Assembly: GCA_027924585.1 (NCBI GenBank)
Contig: BSBM01000865.1
Span: forward strand, 7,181,001 to 7,245,000
Length of the DNA stretch: 64,000 nucleotides
Direction of reading: 5' to 3'
From: Larix kaempferi
Taxonomy: Eukaryota; Streptophyta; Pinopsida; Pinales; Pinaceae
The notes below the pieces were generated by a model. It did not search any database and was not told the origin of the DNA. It saw nothing but the letters and a program-made list of their open reading frames with translations. Shown one piece after another: positions 43,191-55,000 of this stretch (positions are counted from its first letter, which is position 1; each line of letters starts with the position of its first letter). The position numbers and the translations under genes were made by a program.

Positions 43191-44176
43191 ATGAATATCG
43201 GCACTGAGGCTACTCCCAAGTTTGCCAATGTTGGGGATTATTGGGACGATGAGATGATGAGTAAGGTTACTGAGTTACTTCATGAGTTTCAAGATGTGTT
43301 TCCCATGAAGATTTCTGAAATGAAGGGAATCTTGGGTGATTTAGGAGAGATTAAGATTCCATTGAAACCAGATTCTAAGCCAGTCCGACAGCAACCTTAT
43401 CGGCTGAATCCACGACATAAAGAAAAGGTCAAGGAAGAACTTGATCACATGTTGGATGCTGGTATTATCGAACCCATGGAAGAGTCTGAATGGATCAGTC
43501 CTATGGTGGTGCAGGACAAGAAAATAGGTGAAGTGCGCATTTGCGTTGACTTGCGAAAGTTGAACGATGCCTGCTTGCATGACCCCTTTTCGACCCCGTT
43601 TACTGATGAAGTACTTGAAGGAGTGGGTGGCTAGGAGATGTACTCTTTCACTGATGGATTCTCTGGCTACCATTAGATTCGCATTGCCAAGGAAGATCAC
43701 CATAAGACAACTTTCGTTACTGAATGGGGTTGCTTCCAGTACACGGTAATGCTGTTTGGTTTGAAGAATGCACCTGCGATATTCTCCCGGGTCGTTGTTG
43801 CCACATTCAAAGATTTTATTTAGAAGTTTTTGCAGGTATATCTGGATGATTGGACTATTTATGGATTGATTCATGATCATCTGGCCAATCTGCAGTTAAT
43901 GCTTGAATGATGCTGACAGCACCAGATATCGCTAACCTTGAAGAAATGTATTTTCTATGCACCGTTTGGGATATTGCTGGGTCATATCGTTGTAAGCAGG
44001 GATTGTTGGTTGATCCCGCCAAAATTGCGCTCATTTTGGGGTTGCAACCACCAACCACCATTAAGAAGTTGCACGTGACATTGGGTCATACGGGATATTA
44101 TCGCAAGTTCATCAGGGGTTATGCTGTGATTACTGCCCCTATGGAAAAATTGTTAAAGAAGGATGCGGCATTCTAG
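43191..44176 (+). pseudogene. Gypsy reverse transcriptase
   Basis: Ty3/gypsy RT blocks in order: IPLKPDSKPVRQQPYRLNP, LDHMLDAGIIEPMEESEWIS, VRICVDLRKLND, then after a TAG (43632-43634) MYSFTDGFSGYH (first catalytic Asp), QYTVMLFGLKNAPAIFSRVV, and QVYLDDWTIYG, which keeps the YLDD catalytic pair (about 43834-43848). A block with LLVDPAKIALILGLQPP and LGHTGYYRKFIRGYAVITAP ends the domain. Stops at 43632, 43674 and 44174 sit where Gln is expected. Frame changes occur around 43900-44000. Confidence 0.9.
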
Positions 44177-44182
44177 TGGAGC

Positions 44183-44668
44183 TTGGAATGTCAGGATAGT
44201 TTCAAAATGCTCAAGGCGAAGATGGCGTTGGCACCGATCTTGGTCTTTTCGGACTCGAGTAAGGAATTCCATGTCCATGTTGATGCTTCATCGACTACAT
44301 TAGGTGTTGTGTTGGCTCAACCTGGAGACGGTGACCTTGATCATCCCATTGCTTTTGCTAGTCGGAAGCTGTCCTCTGCAGAATGCAATTACACTACCAA
44401 AGAACAAGAAGGTCTAGCCATGGTTTACGCACTACACAAATTCAGGCACTATTTTTTGGGTGGCCACTTTAAAATGTTTACTGATCATTCTGCATTAAAA
44501 TACTTGGTCAATAAGCTTATGTTGGGGGGGAAGATCTACCGTTGGCTACTCTTGTTCCAGGAGTTTGATTTTGAAGTCATTGTGAAACCGGGCCGGTTGA
44601 ATGCTGGACCTGATAATTTGTCACAGATTAACATAGGGGAGGAACCGACTAATATCGAAGATGGGTAG
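44183..44668 (+). CDS. Gypsy RNase H
   Basis: 161 codons open. The acidic residues are kept: EFHVHVDASSTTLG (Asp), TTKEQEGLAMVYALHKF (Glu), KMFTDHSALKYL (Asp). FASRKLSSAECNY and the tether FDFEVIVKPGRLNAGPDNLS are typical of Ty3/gypsy. It is in frame with the RT upstream apart from the TAG at 44174-44176. It degrades RNA in the RNA/DNA hybrid during copying. Confidence 0.92.
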   Translation: MECQDSFKMLKAKMALAPILVFSDSSKEFHVHVDASSTTLGVVLAQPGDGDLDHPIAFASRKLSSAECNYTTKEQEGLAMVYALHKFRHYFLGGHFKMFTDHSALKYLVNKLMLGGKIYRWLLLFQEFDFEVIVKPGRLNAGPDNLSQINIGEEPTNIEDG

Positions 44669-44734
44669 CCGGATGACCAACTATTCCATGTTTTCGCCGC
44701 TGATCAATATTTTGATGACATCCTTCAGTTTCTG

Positions 44735-45965
44735 GTGACCGACACCGCACCTCCTTACTTTACCAGTACTCAGAAGAAGTCATTGGTTGTCAAGGATGTT
44801 GACTTTCAGCTAATCGTGGGAGAGTTGTATAAATTGGGCGCTGATGAGATATTAGGCAGATATGTCTTGCTGCATGAGCAAGCACAAATATTGGCCGAGG
44901 CACATGGTGGATTAGAGAGAGGACACTATGGCGGTCGGGTGACTATCCGAAAGGTTCTACGTGTAGGGATTTGGTGACCCACATTACATACTGATGCGAC
45001 AGACTCTGCTTGGTCTTGCGATGTGTGTCAGCAAACTAGCAAGCCATCCAGATGCAACGGGATGCTGCTGCTACCTCAAGTGACACTGCAACTGTTCGAG
45101 AAATGGGCTATCAATTTTGTCGGACCGATCACTCCACCAGGGAAACGCACAGGTGCGCGGTATATTGTCACGGTGATAGAGTACTGACCCGATGGGCTGC
45201 GGCAGCACTCGTAGTTGATTGCTCTGCTGCAATGGCTGCTAGATTTTTGTTTGATCACATTATCACTCACTTCGGCTACCCCAAGATATTGTTGAGTGAT
45301 CAAGGCAGCCACTTTCTTAATCGCACTATCAGTGCATTGACGGAGGAGTTGCAGATACAACATAAGAAGAGTACACCCTATCACCCATAGGCGAATGGAA
45401 CGGTAGAGGTGTTTAACAAGGTATTGGAGCATGCATTGACAAAGGTGTGCAATGCAAACTGCAATGACTGGGATCTGAAAATCCCAGTGGTATTGTGGGC
45501 CTATCGCACCATATGTAAAAGGTTGACTGGTTAGACACCTTTTAAGCTGGTATAAGGGAAGGAAACAATTATTCCTATGGATTGCATTGTTCCAAGTCTA
45601 TGAATTGCAGCTATTATGAGCATGGATGATGTCGTAGCATTAGATGAACGTCTAGTGCAATTGGTGGAGCTGGAAGAGGATCAATTTATCGTTGGATCTC
45701 ACCAAGGGGTGGAGAAGGATCGCCAGAAGCATGGCATGATCGTCACATCAAAAGTAAACAGTTTCAAGAAGGTGACTTGGTGTTATTATATGATAGCAAT
45801 TTTATGAAACATCCAAGAAAATTGCAGATGCATTAGCTAGGTCCATATCACGTCAGTAGTATTACTCTAGGTGGAGTGGTTTAGTTGTAGCGGTTGGATG
45901 GGGCGATGCTCCCCAAGTTGGTAAATGGTCACAGGTTGAAGCCCTATCGATTGGGCTTGGAGCAG
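44735..45965 (+). pseudogene. Gypsy integrase, catalytic Asp replaced
   Basis: Zinc-binding block: AEAHGGLERGHYGGRVTIRK ... [10 protein letters not shown]. Core: [20 protein letters not shown], where the first catalytic Asp is Asn (AAT for GAT); [12 protein letters not shown] (second Asp kept); and ANGTVEVFNKVLE (Glu kept). The C-terminal part has DWDLKIPVVLWAYRT and a late LVLLYDSNFMKHPRKL in another frame. Stops sit at 45388 and 45532, where Gln is expected, and elsewhere. With Asp to Asn in the DDE triad the enzyme would be dead even with the frame intact. Confidence 0.88.
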
Positions 45966-46501
45966 TGTGATGTGTGAGTCACAACTAAGAAAAAAACTGT
46001 GTGTTGCAGGTTCCTTGGTGGCAGATGGCGCACCAACAGGAGAAGGTATGTGCAAGCAGGGAGGCTTGTGCCGCAAGTTTGGAGTAGTCGGAGACACATG
46101 GCAGTGTTGTGACCTAGTCAAATCAGGAATAAATGCCAAAAGGTTAGACAATTAATTAACAGCACTGTATGAATGATGGGAATTAATGGCAGATTTGGCT
46201 GCTCGACTGACAGGATCTACGGTGGATTTGCCTCATTAGTACAGGATTTGGTTGAGTTAATGCATGATTTAGTCATGATTACGGTATATTTGGGTAAATA
46301 CTATAAATATGGTTTAGTGTCGGGCAGAAGACACTGAGGAATTAGTGAGACGTGTTGTTGTGGAGCGCTGCAGTGATCTGAGCTAGTTGTTGTTACGGAT
46401 ATAACTAGGAGTGATGAGGTATGCCAGGCGAATTGGAGACGGTGGACATTAGCAGTGAAGTGGAGTCTCCATTCATTCATGTTGTAGTTGAATGAGAAGC
46501 T

Positions 46502-47605
46502 ATGTACTCAGACACTGTTGATCTTGGAGGTGAGGTTTCCAACATTTCGGTGGGAGCATCAAGTGTGGCTAAGAAGTGCCGAGGAAGTCATCCTTTTGAA
46601 TCTCCGCAAAGTAAGAGGTTGCTTCGGTCTGCGGTGGCTAGCGAAGATCAGGAGCAGGTGGGGCAGTCCAGTTGCACCATTCATCCCTCTGCCCAATGGC
46701 TGGGCCAATCCGCTAGTAATATCCTTGGTTACATCCCTCCTGTTCGGCCAGATGCCACCCCGCGTAAGATAAATCCGAAACAGAAATTTAGCGTGAAGAT
46801 GCTCGCACTCCCGGATGGGATGGAGTGCTCTGTGGATATTGGGCCGGCGCTGATGCACTTGCACTATGAGGACCACGACATGGTGGCTCACCCCGAAATT
46901 GCATCATCACCATATGTGCCTAAGACACGCAATTCACCGGTTCCAGAGATACATGACTGGCCACAAGCACTGCGACAGGTCGACCTGTTAGGGCTAATTA
47001 ACATGCCACATTTTGGGCGCCTAGTGGAAGTTGGTGCTTGTATAAAACAGCTCTTGTCATGCTTCCATGGGGGTTCATTGTGGTTGGACAAAGAGGTCCC
47101 GATAACTGTTGACTTGATTTCTTTCATTACCGGCTTACCTAAGAATGGCGTTGATTCGGCGCAGTTTATTCAAGGAAAGAAAAACAAAAAGAAGTGGGCG
47201 CGTCGGTTGGCACAAAAGTATGAATTGGAATCAGATGGCCGTGGGTATCACACCAGTAGCTGCAATAATCAGGTGGTACTCACGGGAATTAAGATCATGT
47301 CTTGTAAAGTGATTAGGGAAGGTCTCCCTAACCAATGTAATTCAGGAATAGTTGCTTGTGCAGAGCAATGTGCGGAAGGCATCCAGATGAATTGGTTCCT
47401 ATATCTATTGAATCAACTAATGGAGGACGTTGCAGTGGTCCAAGTGGGTAGAGGCACTTTCTCATATAGTTGGTTGTTGCTGCTGATTGCTCTAGTTGCA
47501 TGGAAAGAGCCCGACACCTACCAGGGTATGGACTACCCAGCTGCAGTAGAACGCCGCGAGCTGAAGGACTTGCAACAACGGGTTGCCAAGGAAGATGAAC
47601 GATAG
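46502..47605 (+). CDS. Extra ORF downstream of integrase, unidentified
   Basis: 367 codons open, in the position where some gypsy elements carry env-like or other extra ORFs. I do not recognise it with certainty. The central part (IHDWPQALRQVDLLGLINMP; SCFHGGSLWLDKEVPITVDL; ISFITGLPKNGVD) looks like the plant mobile-domain-like or transposon-related segments seen in other plant repeats. A basic patch (GKKNKKKWARRLAQKY) follows, then a hydrophobic segment (SYSWLLLLIALVAWK). After the stop the frame continues as a Gln/Lys-rich coiled-coil-like tail with TAG and TAA stops to about 47800. It is the longest intact frame in this element. Confidence 0.6.
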   Translation: MYSDTVDLGGEVSNISVGASSVAKKCRGSHPFESPQSKRLLRSAVASEDQEQVGQSSCTIHPSAQWLGQSASNILGYIPPVRPDATPRKINPKQKFSVKMLALPDGMECSVDIGPALMHLHYEDHDMVAHPEIASSPYVPKTRNSPVPEIHDWPQALRQVDLLGLINMPHFGRLVEVGACIKQLLSCFHGGSLWLDKEVPITVDLISFITGLPKNGVDSAQFIQGKKNKKKWARRLAQKYELESDGRGYHTSSCNNQVVLTGIKIMSCKVIREGLPNQCNSGIVACAEQCAEGIQMNWFLYLLNQLMEDVAVVQVGRGTFSYSWLLLLIALVAWKEPDTYQGMDYPAAVERRELKDLQQRVAKEDER

Positions 47606-47885
47606 AAGATACATGCGGCCCAGTTGGAAGAATTCCAGGACACTGGCAGGAAACTGATGTTGCAGACCAGTGAAGCACTCCAAGCAATACAGAAGTATCG
47701 ACAATAGGTCATGGACAATCTTTCTGATCACCCATCAGCCGATGATGTGATCAGCAGTCAGGTAGCAGCTAAGGATGCTTAGGAGTTGGTGCAGAATGTC
47801 GAACAACCATATGTAGACTTCAAGGCAAAGACCATGATGTGCACTATGTCCAGCAGTTGGCGTGGCTCGAGGGTGAGCCACAAGA

Positions 47886-47899
47886 TTGTGTTGGGGGCC
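47886..47899 (+). promoter_or_regulatory. Polypurine tract of the gypsy element
   Basis: TGTGTTGGGGGCC ends exactly at the 3' LTR start. Short and imperfect, but in the right place. Confidence 0.6.
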
Positions 47900-48679
47900 T
47901 GTTGGCAGGCAGTTTGATGGGGAAATGTCATGGTACCGTTGACGCTGCGACACATTGGATGCGGGCACGAAAGGAGTATTTTGTGTCAAAGAATACCGCA
48001 GTTGGCGGGTTTTGGGTCACTTGGACCACATATTATGTAATAGTGAGTCAGTGCACCGTGGTATGCAGGTTTTTAGGGTCATTTGGACCAAGTCAGTTAG
48101 ATATTGGGTCAATTGTCCATAGTGTCAGTTAGGAAGTCAGTTGTAAGTGGAAAAATATTGTAATGGAAGAAGCCTATAAATACATGAGAGTTGTAAGTGT
48201 TAGAGGGACAAGCATAGAGGAAAAAGAACGATTTTGTACGGAGATCTGTGTTTTGCTTCTGGTATATGATGATGATGTTTCGGTACTATCTTTGTGCAAT
48301 GTTGCAATATATGAATGTTGTTTGATGCAATGTCTTCTTATTGTTACTGTGATGATAAATGTTGTGATTAAGTAATATGTTCTATCTGAAATGTGATGAT
48401 AAATGTTGCGATTAAGTAATATGTTATAACGCCTTGCCAAATGTTTAATGTTTTTGTCTAAGTATCACAATAGAGTTAGTCCGTGCAACCACAACTCTCC
48501 TCCTCCCTCGGCGGAAACATGGTTCTGTCTACCATTCCTGGATTCCTTGGGTGAGATCTCATCCACTCTGCGGGTGTTGCTGGGCAGGCTCAAACCTGCC
48601 CGAGCCGGTGCCCAGGTAGACTATGGTATGTGTCGATAGTGAGGTGAACCCCTGTCGACCGAGGCTGCATTGGTCAACA
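47900..48679 (+). repeat. 3' LTR of the nested gypsy element
   Basis: 780 bp direct repeat of 38245-39041, about 17 bp shorter mostly around 48265 (loss of a short AT-rich segment). TATA box at 48175-48182. Confidence 0.95.
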
Positions 48680-48684
48680 CAGCC

Positions 48685-51600
48685 CAACAAACCATAACTA
48701 TAGCAAAGAACGCAAAATACATCAGCTAACTTAGGTGAAATATTACACCTTAGGCATGTTGCAAATTTAAAATTCATGCAAATTGGCACTCAAATGGCCA
48801 TGAGAAATTTGATTTTCAAAGACTATTTTTAGACATTACGTGTATATCTAAGTACACGTTTTATAGACATATATATATATATATTTAAAATATATTTAAA
48901 TTTAAAAATAGAGACATATAGATCCAATAAAATTTAGAATCTAGAACATTTACAAATATTCAATAGAAATTAGAATCAAAACACATTATCTTGATTTGAT
49001 TTGTCATACACATCTGAGCCTAATTTGCATATCAGACACAACACTTAGTGACTTAGGCATAACTCATGATAGCTGGAAAAGCACAAGCTGTGAAGCAAGA
49101 GAGATGAGCGTTGAGGTGAAGATACCTATTCATATATGCTCCCATGGTTTAATTTCCACAAATTTCTCTCTTAACTATTTATGGTAAATTCACTTGCTCA
49201 TAAAGCTGTAAAACAAGATGTGGATGGGTTTTCTAACGAAAAAAAGGCTCCTGTAATAGCTAGCAAAATGTACTTTCAAATTCAACCACACTTCTCTCTG
49301 CTGTCCCTTACCTATTCAACTCCTAAAATGCTTTTTCATTAATCCTCCAATGGAAAGAAGTAGGGTTTGCTCAAATATTAAAAAACCAACAATTAGCAAT
49401 AATATTGTGTAAGCTATCACTAATTCACGAGTCTAAAATGTGATTTTGCCTTTTTATTAGTTCTAAAATGAATTCTTTGGCATCCCATGCCACCTGTGGA
49501 CATGGGAAGGCAATGAACATGCCCTATACCTCACATTTGGGTAGTTCTGGGCCCTATAATGACAAGCTACAATAGTGCACCTTCTAGCAGCCTCATCATT
49601 TAGTTCTGGGCCAGTTTTGTGGATGTGAGGTAGTTTTCATAATGGTGGAACCAGGATCTTATCAAGATTAGCAAGATGATCCATAACGAGATTGTGAAGT
49701 CTGTTGACTATCCTAAAATAGCAGAACAACATTTAATGGATTTCAAGTGAAATTAGATTATGAATTACAGTTGTTGGTGCATAATATTGCATGACCATTG
49801 TAATGTTTGTCTAAGTTTCAATTGGCTCACTAGGTTATTACATCTGCAAAATCCCAAAATTTCCTATGGCATTTACAGTGATCCATCTCTCTTGCCATGT
49901 ATGTGCCAGATAATAGATAAAGGGTTTACCAAAGGTAGATCCAGTAATTTGGATATCAAGTGCCAAAAATGGAGATAAATTTGGAATGCCCTGAAACGAT
50001 AATATTATGCATATCTAGGGTTTAAATGCCAGAAACCGTACCATTTTGTGTGTCTCCTGCAACTGTGTTGATGGTGCCTCCTATGTGTGGGTTTTTCCAA
50101 GATTTTTCTTTTCCTCCGCGTGGATTTCTCCAGGTCTCGAGCGGGCTGGTGGGGTGCCTCCTCTGCACAGGTTTCTCCAAGTCTCAAGAGGGTTGGTGGG
50201 GTGCCTCCTCTGCACGGGTTTCTCCAAGTCTCAAGCGGGCTGGTGGAGTGCCTCCTCTGCACGGGTTTCTCCAAGTCTCGAGCTTGTTTGGGCCTGCAAT
50301 CTCTAGTTGTCTCAGGTGCCAGATGGGCGAGCGAGTGAACAATGGAATTTGGATTTTCAATTTATGTTTTTGCTTTGTTTTTGTTTTATTTATTTTTTAA
50401 ATTTTTTTATATAATACATTACATGAAATTAAATTGTTTTATATATGTTTTAATTTTATAATTTGTTTATTTAATTTAATTTATTTTATATTATATGTAT
50501 TTTCTATTTCTATTAGGGTTAGGGATTTCCCTAAGAAGACAAGAACATCTAGGTTTTTGAGTAACTTCAATATATTCTAGACAAGCACTATAAAAACTTA
50601 TAATGCACCCAAATGAGCAATCATTAAAAACTGTGTTGCACATAATATTTCAACAAAAACACATGGCACTTAGGTTGAACCTTTTTTCATACAAATTTCT
50701 TTAATACCTTTAGTAAATTCTAGGAAAGAAACATACTAAGGTACTTAAGAACCCAAGAGGATCAGCCCAATCAGTAATTTACACTTCTCCTACTTTAGTT
50801 CATGCTTTTATTGATGTCTTATATTGGTACAAAACAAGACATTGATTCAATTAACAACTCTTCACACAACACCTACTATGTCACACCAATCTACTCCTAG
50901 TGTGACTATTGTTCCCTTTCCTGAATATCCATTGTAATATCATTTTATATATGGATTCTATAGATGTTGATGAGAGAAACTTACTTAATGAACTTGTATC
51001 CTTGCCACATCATATAAATATTTTCTTAACATTTTTTAATGTCAAATACAAAACTGTCAATTAACCATTTTAAGTGGATGTTCCCTAGGCAACTCTATAG
51101 GCCATCCAATAACAATTATAAAAGAAAAATGGTTGAGGTTCGATTTTAATTTAATATGTAAAGCAAGTTGAGTAAAAGATCCAAATCCTAGGCTCTATCA
51201 AGCATCGAGAGGGATCAAATCTCCCGAGGTGCAACATCTACTCAAATAGAGTCTAGAAACCCTCCCATACCATCACTACATGTTGATTATTATTCTATAG
51301 GTTGATTGCTTTATTGTTGAATTGTTAGTGTGAGACATGATTGAGTCTAGAAACCCTCCCATACCATCACTACATGTGTCTAGTATATAACCATGCAAAA
51401 CTCCAGTCAGTACAACCACCCATTGAAAAACATTCAACGTTGGCCCCATTCGGTACATTAATTATTCTATACATTATTCAAAATTAAGAAAAAAAATACT
51501 TTTCTTTACATTATACAAATCCACTAATTAGTAATTGAAATATCCCAAAAAATAACACATAAATCTTATAACTTGATTTTGTGTCTTGGTTAATCAACAC

Positions 51601-51788
51601 ATGTTCGATTCAAACCATTACCACTACAACCTCGAGGAACACCCACGCTTCTACACATGTAGAACATAAGATTAGAAAACTAATTTTCAAATATAGCCAA
51701 GTTAATCAACACAATGAACATATGGTACATGAGTGCATTTACTGTAACCTACAAACATTGCATACCTCAACTTTTCAACAATTAAATA
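48685..51788. other. CACTA interior between gypsy insertion and transposase gene
   Basis: No gene is seen. It is AT-rich with a 47-bp minisatellite (50125-50285) and a 35-base direct duplication beginning GAGTCTAGAAACCCTCCC at 51249 and 51343. It probably includes the promoter or 5' introns of the SET gene and the 3' flank of the transposase gene. Confidence 0.5.
50125..50290. repeat. 47-bp minisatellite, four copies
   Basis: TTTCTCCAAGTCTCAAGCGG recurs at 50125, 50172, 50219 and 50266, exactly 47 apart, with GGTGGGGTGCCTCCTCTGCA between. Because 47 is not a multiple of three, each of the three plus frames reads through similar peptides, which gives three overlapping spurious frames. Confidence 0.95.
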
Positions 51789-52025
51789 TCATTCATCTTC
51801 TTCTTCATCCAACTCAACATCTGTATCGGGATCTGGTTCTGAATAGATATTGATGAAAGGATCATTCACATCGTCATCATCATCAAATTCATCTTCGCTA
51901 TTATAGTCATCCATATCATCAATGAGATCATCATCTGCTACATTTGCATGATCAACCTCTTCAACTTCTTCATCTAACACATCGACTGCAGCCTGATCTG
52001 AATCATCATCATCTTCTTCTTCTCC
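51789..52025 (-). other. Acidic C-terminal tail of the transposase after a nonsense codon
   Basis: In frame with the DUF4216 exon past TAG at 52026-52028: GEEEDDDDSDQAAVDVLDEE, then a long Asp/Glu-rich run. Such tails end many CACTA transposases, so the stop is probably a point mutation and not the natural end. Confidence 0.75.
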
Positions 52026-55000
52026 CTAATTATCTTCATCATCTAGTACATGATTATACTTTACTCGTCTTCCTCTTGGATCGTAACGAACAACGTATGA
52101 CCAACCTGCTTTACCTGGTACCTCGAAGTAGTAGACTTGCTCACATTGACTAGGAAGAACATAAGGCTCTGTACCTGGTTCAAATGTCCTTGTATTAACC
52201 ATGGTAAATCCATTAGCATGCTCAATAACAGTTCGTTCAGGATCATGTTCATGCAGTCGTAGCCTGTACCACTTCACCTCAAACAAAACTATTTTAAAGG
52301 AATTAAAATCACACTCAAGAATGTCCTCCACATAGCCACAGTACCTATTCTCGGTTTCTTCTGGATGTCTATCACTTCTAGAGGAAACATTGGTGACCTT
52401 AAACACTGTAGTTATCCCACAATCCGAGGTTTTCCTGTTATCATCCAACTTTTTGATACAAAATTTACGACCATTACACCACATAGCCTTGTGATGTTTC
52501 AACTGCAACATTGACAACATGTTACAAATACATTGTGAATTAATAAACATCATATAGGAGTTAGTAAATATAATTGAAAACTTAAACAAACAAAATGTAA
52601 TTGAAAAAATGGATCGAAGTAACTAGAAAAAATGTGGGTAAAAATTTTACTTGCCTTTTTATCTTTTAAAACATAGGCTAAATCAACTTCCCTTTGCAAC
52701 ATAAGGTTAGGAATTTGACGTTGAAGACGATGAGCTGTTTTAATCATGTTACTGACCCCTTCCCATGACAACATACTAAAGAATTCTTTACAATCTTTTA
52801 TCCCTTGCTCCATCCAATCAAGGTTGTTTGCAATGTATAAATATAAAGCATCCCACACTCGACCAACTATAGGATAAAACAACAATTCAATATAATTAAT
52901 ATTTAGATATCATTAAAGGCACATAGTGTAATATAGTTGAAAATGCACAATTATTAAAAAGAGTTAAAAAACGGTATGATAATATAAAATTGACAAAAAA
53001 ATTGTGTAACATATTAATTCAATTATGTATAGTAATAATTACCTTTCACAGTCCTCAATGTACCTCTCCCCAATAGGACCTCCCCTTCAAATTTGTTTAT
53101 GGAATTGAGATGCCAAATGTGAGGGACATTCATATTTTCTGCTAATTTAGGTAGATACTCACTAATGTACACCATGCATTGATATACCATATATCCTTTA
53201 ACCATAGAACCCTCGGGACACGCTCTTTGTCTAACAAATTCCTTCAATGACTTCAACTGCCTCTCCACCATCCACATCGACCTTGTGTGTACTGGTCCAC
53301 ATAATTCAATCTCCTCAACTTGGTGTATGAGGTAGTGTTCTTGTGCATTGAAAAATGCTGGAGCTAGATATTGTTGCATTTCACACATTAGTCAGGGAAT
53401 TTCTCTCTTCCAATGCCTTATACCTTCTTTATGGATTTCTTTTGATGAAAGCCACCTACAAATGATGAAATAAAACAATATATCAAGGCCTATATAATAT
53501 TTGCGGGAAAAACATAATATGTCAATACGTTTCACTACAAACAACAAACCACATACATTTTCCAAATAAAACATTACTTACCTCATTTATTTTCCAAGAA
53601 AAAAAAAATATGTTTTATGTTGTTGTCAAAGTCATCTGGGAGAGATAAAGGTAGAACATACTGTATCAAAAAACACATAATTATTAATATTTATTTCAAA
53701 ATTATAAGAGAATAAAATTAATAAAATAGTGCATAACGATAATGAGATATATTATAGAGTACTCATGATTACCTTAATGAATGTATGCCAATCGTGTGCT
53801 TTAACCCCAGCAAAATCACCTTTTTTCGTCAATATATTCTTTATGTTTGATGAAAAACCCGTCGGAAACCTAATTTTTTTTATGACTTCTTTTACAATAT
53901 TGCTCTGTTGCTCCGTCAAGCACCAAGGAAGACTAATATTCTGTTGACGGCCATCGCCATTAGAATTAACGATCACACTTTGCAATGCATGATTAGCTTC
54001 TTGGATGTCACTACAAATCTTTCCAATTTTTTCTTTGTCAGTCCTTCCATCTAATATTCGCCATAACATTTTTGTTATGTTCTTCCTGATATGCATTGTG
54101 TCAAACAAATGAACTATTTGCAGGTGCTCGTAGTATGGCAACCTACTGAATTGAATTGGGTAAATTTTGATTCCTCATAGAAGCCCATTCGTGCCTTAAC
54201 GACATTCATGAAACATCAACAAAATCAAATTAAAAATATTTAATCAATATAGGTATAACATATCGCGCTGAACATAATTCAATACAAAAAAAAATGGCAT
54301 ACCTTGACGGTTTCTATTAAATTCCACCTTCCATAGGTGGGGTGTCATTCTTCGTGGTCTTTTTCCATTCTCTTCTTTACCATTAAATTTTTCTTTGTTT
54401 GTAGCTTGATAACTATGGTTCTTATGCAAAAAGTACCTATACTCATCGAACACTTCCTTTGCTAAACTCCTTGAACGACGAGATTTTATTGTGGGACCGC
54501 AAACTGGACATGCAAATTTACCTTTTGTTTGAAGACCTACAAGATATATGAATTGGTGTAGCAAATTAGAAATACAATTTAAAATAATGCATGGTATTAT
54601 CAACAAATATATAAAATATTAAGGAACAAAAGAAAGTAACAACATACCACAAAAATGTGTTAACCTGGGAGAAGCATGAATTGTAAATGCAAGTATTCCA
54701 TGGAATTGAAATCGTCTTTGCCCTATTGGTCTAGCAATATCATACATAGTGATGCCAACCCATAAATTCAACGACTCATCGATAAGAGGCTCAAGATATA
54801 CGTTCATATCTTTAACCTAGTACTTGCCTAATTGGTCCAACATACAAGATTAATTAAATTTAGCGCCTATATGTCATTATATATAAAATACATAATTATC
54901 ATGCACGAAACAAATCAATGAAATATTTAGTGATCAGAATTTCAAGTAGAAAATTACTTATTAATTAATTACCTGGAACAATCATTGCCAACATTGTGTG

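Larger units (their letters stand above)
38245..48679 (+). mobile_element. Ty3/gypsy retrotransposon with extra ORFs, nested in the CACTA
   Basis: 10.4 kb. LTRs are 38245-39041 (797 bp) and 47900-48679 (780 bp), TGTTGG to TCAACA. The TSD CAGCC lies at 38240-38244 and 48680-48684. The primer site resembles tRNA-Asp. Domain order on the plus strand is leader ORF, gag with five zinc knuckles, protease, a second gag-like domain, RT, RNase H, integrase, then an extra ORF. The tRNA-Asp-like primer and extra 3' ORF recall the Tat/Athila branch, but the exact lineage needs a tree. Coding is broken by many stops, a good share of them CAG to TAG. Confidence 0.95.

Noticed and set aside
50005-50400. Three overlapping plus-strand frames with repeats of a Gly-Phe-Leu-Gln-Val type
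   Set aside because: All three frames read the same 47-bp minisatellite.
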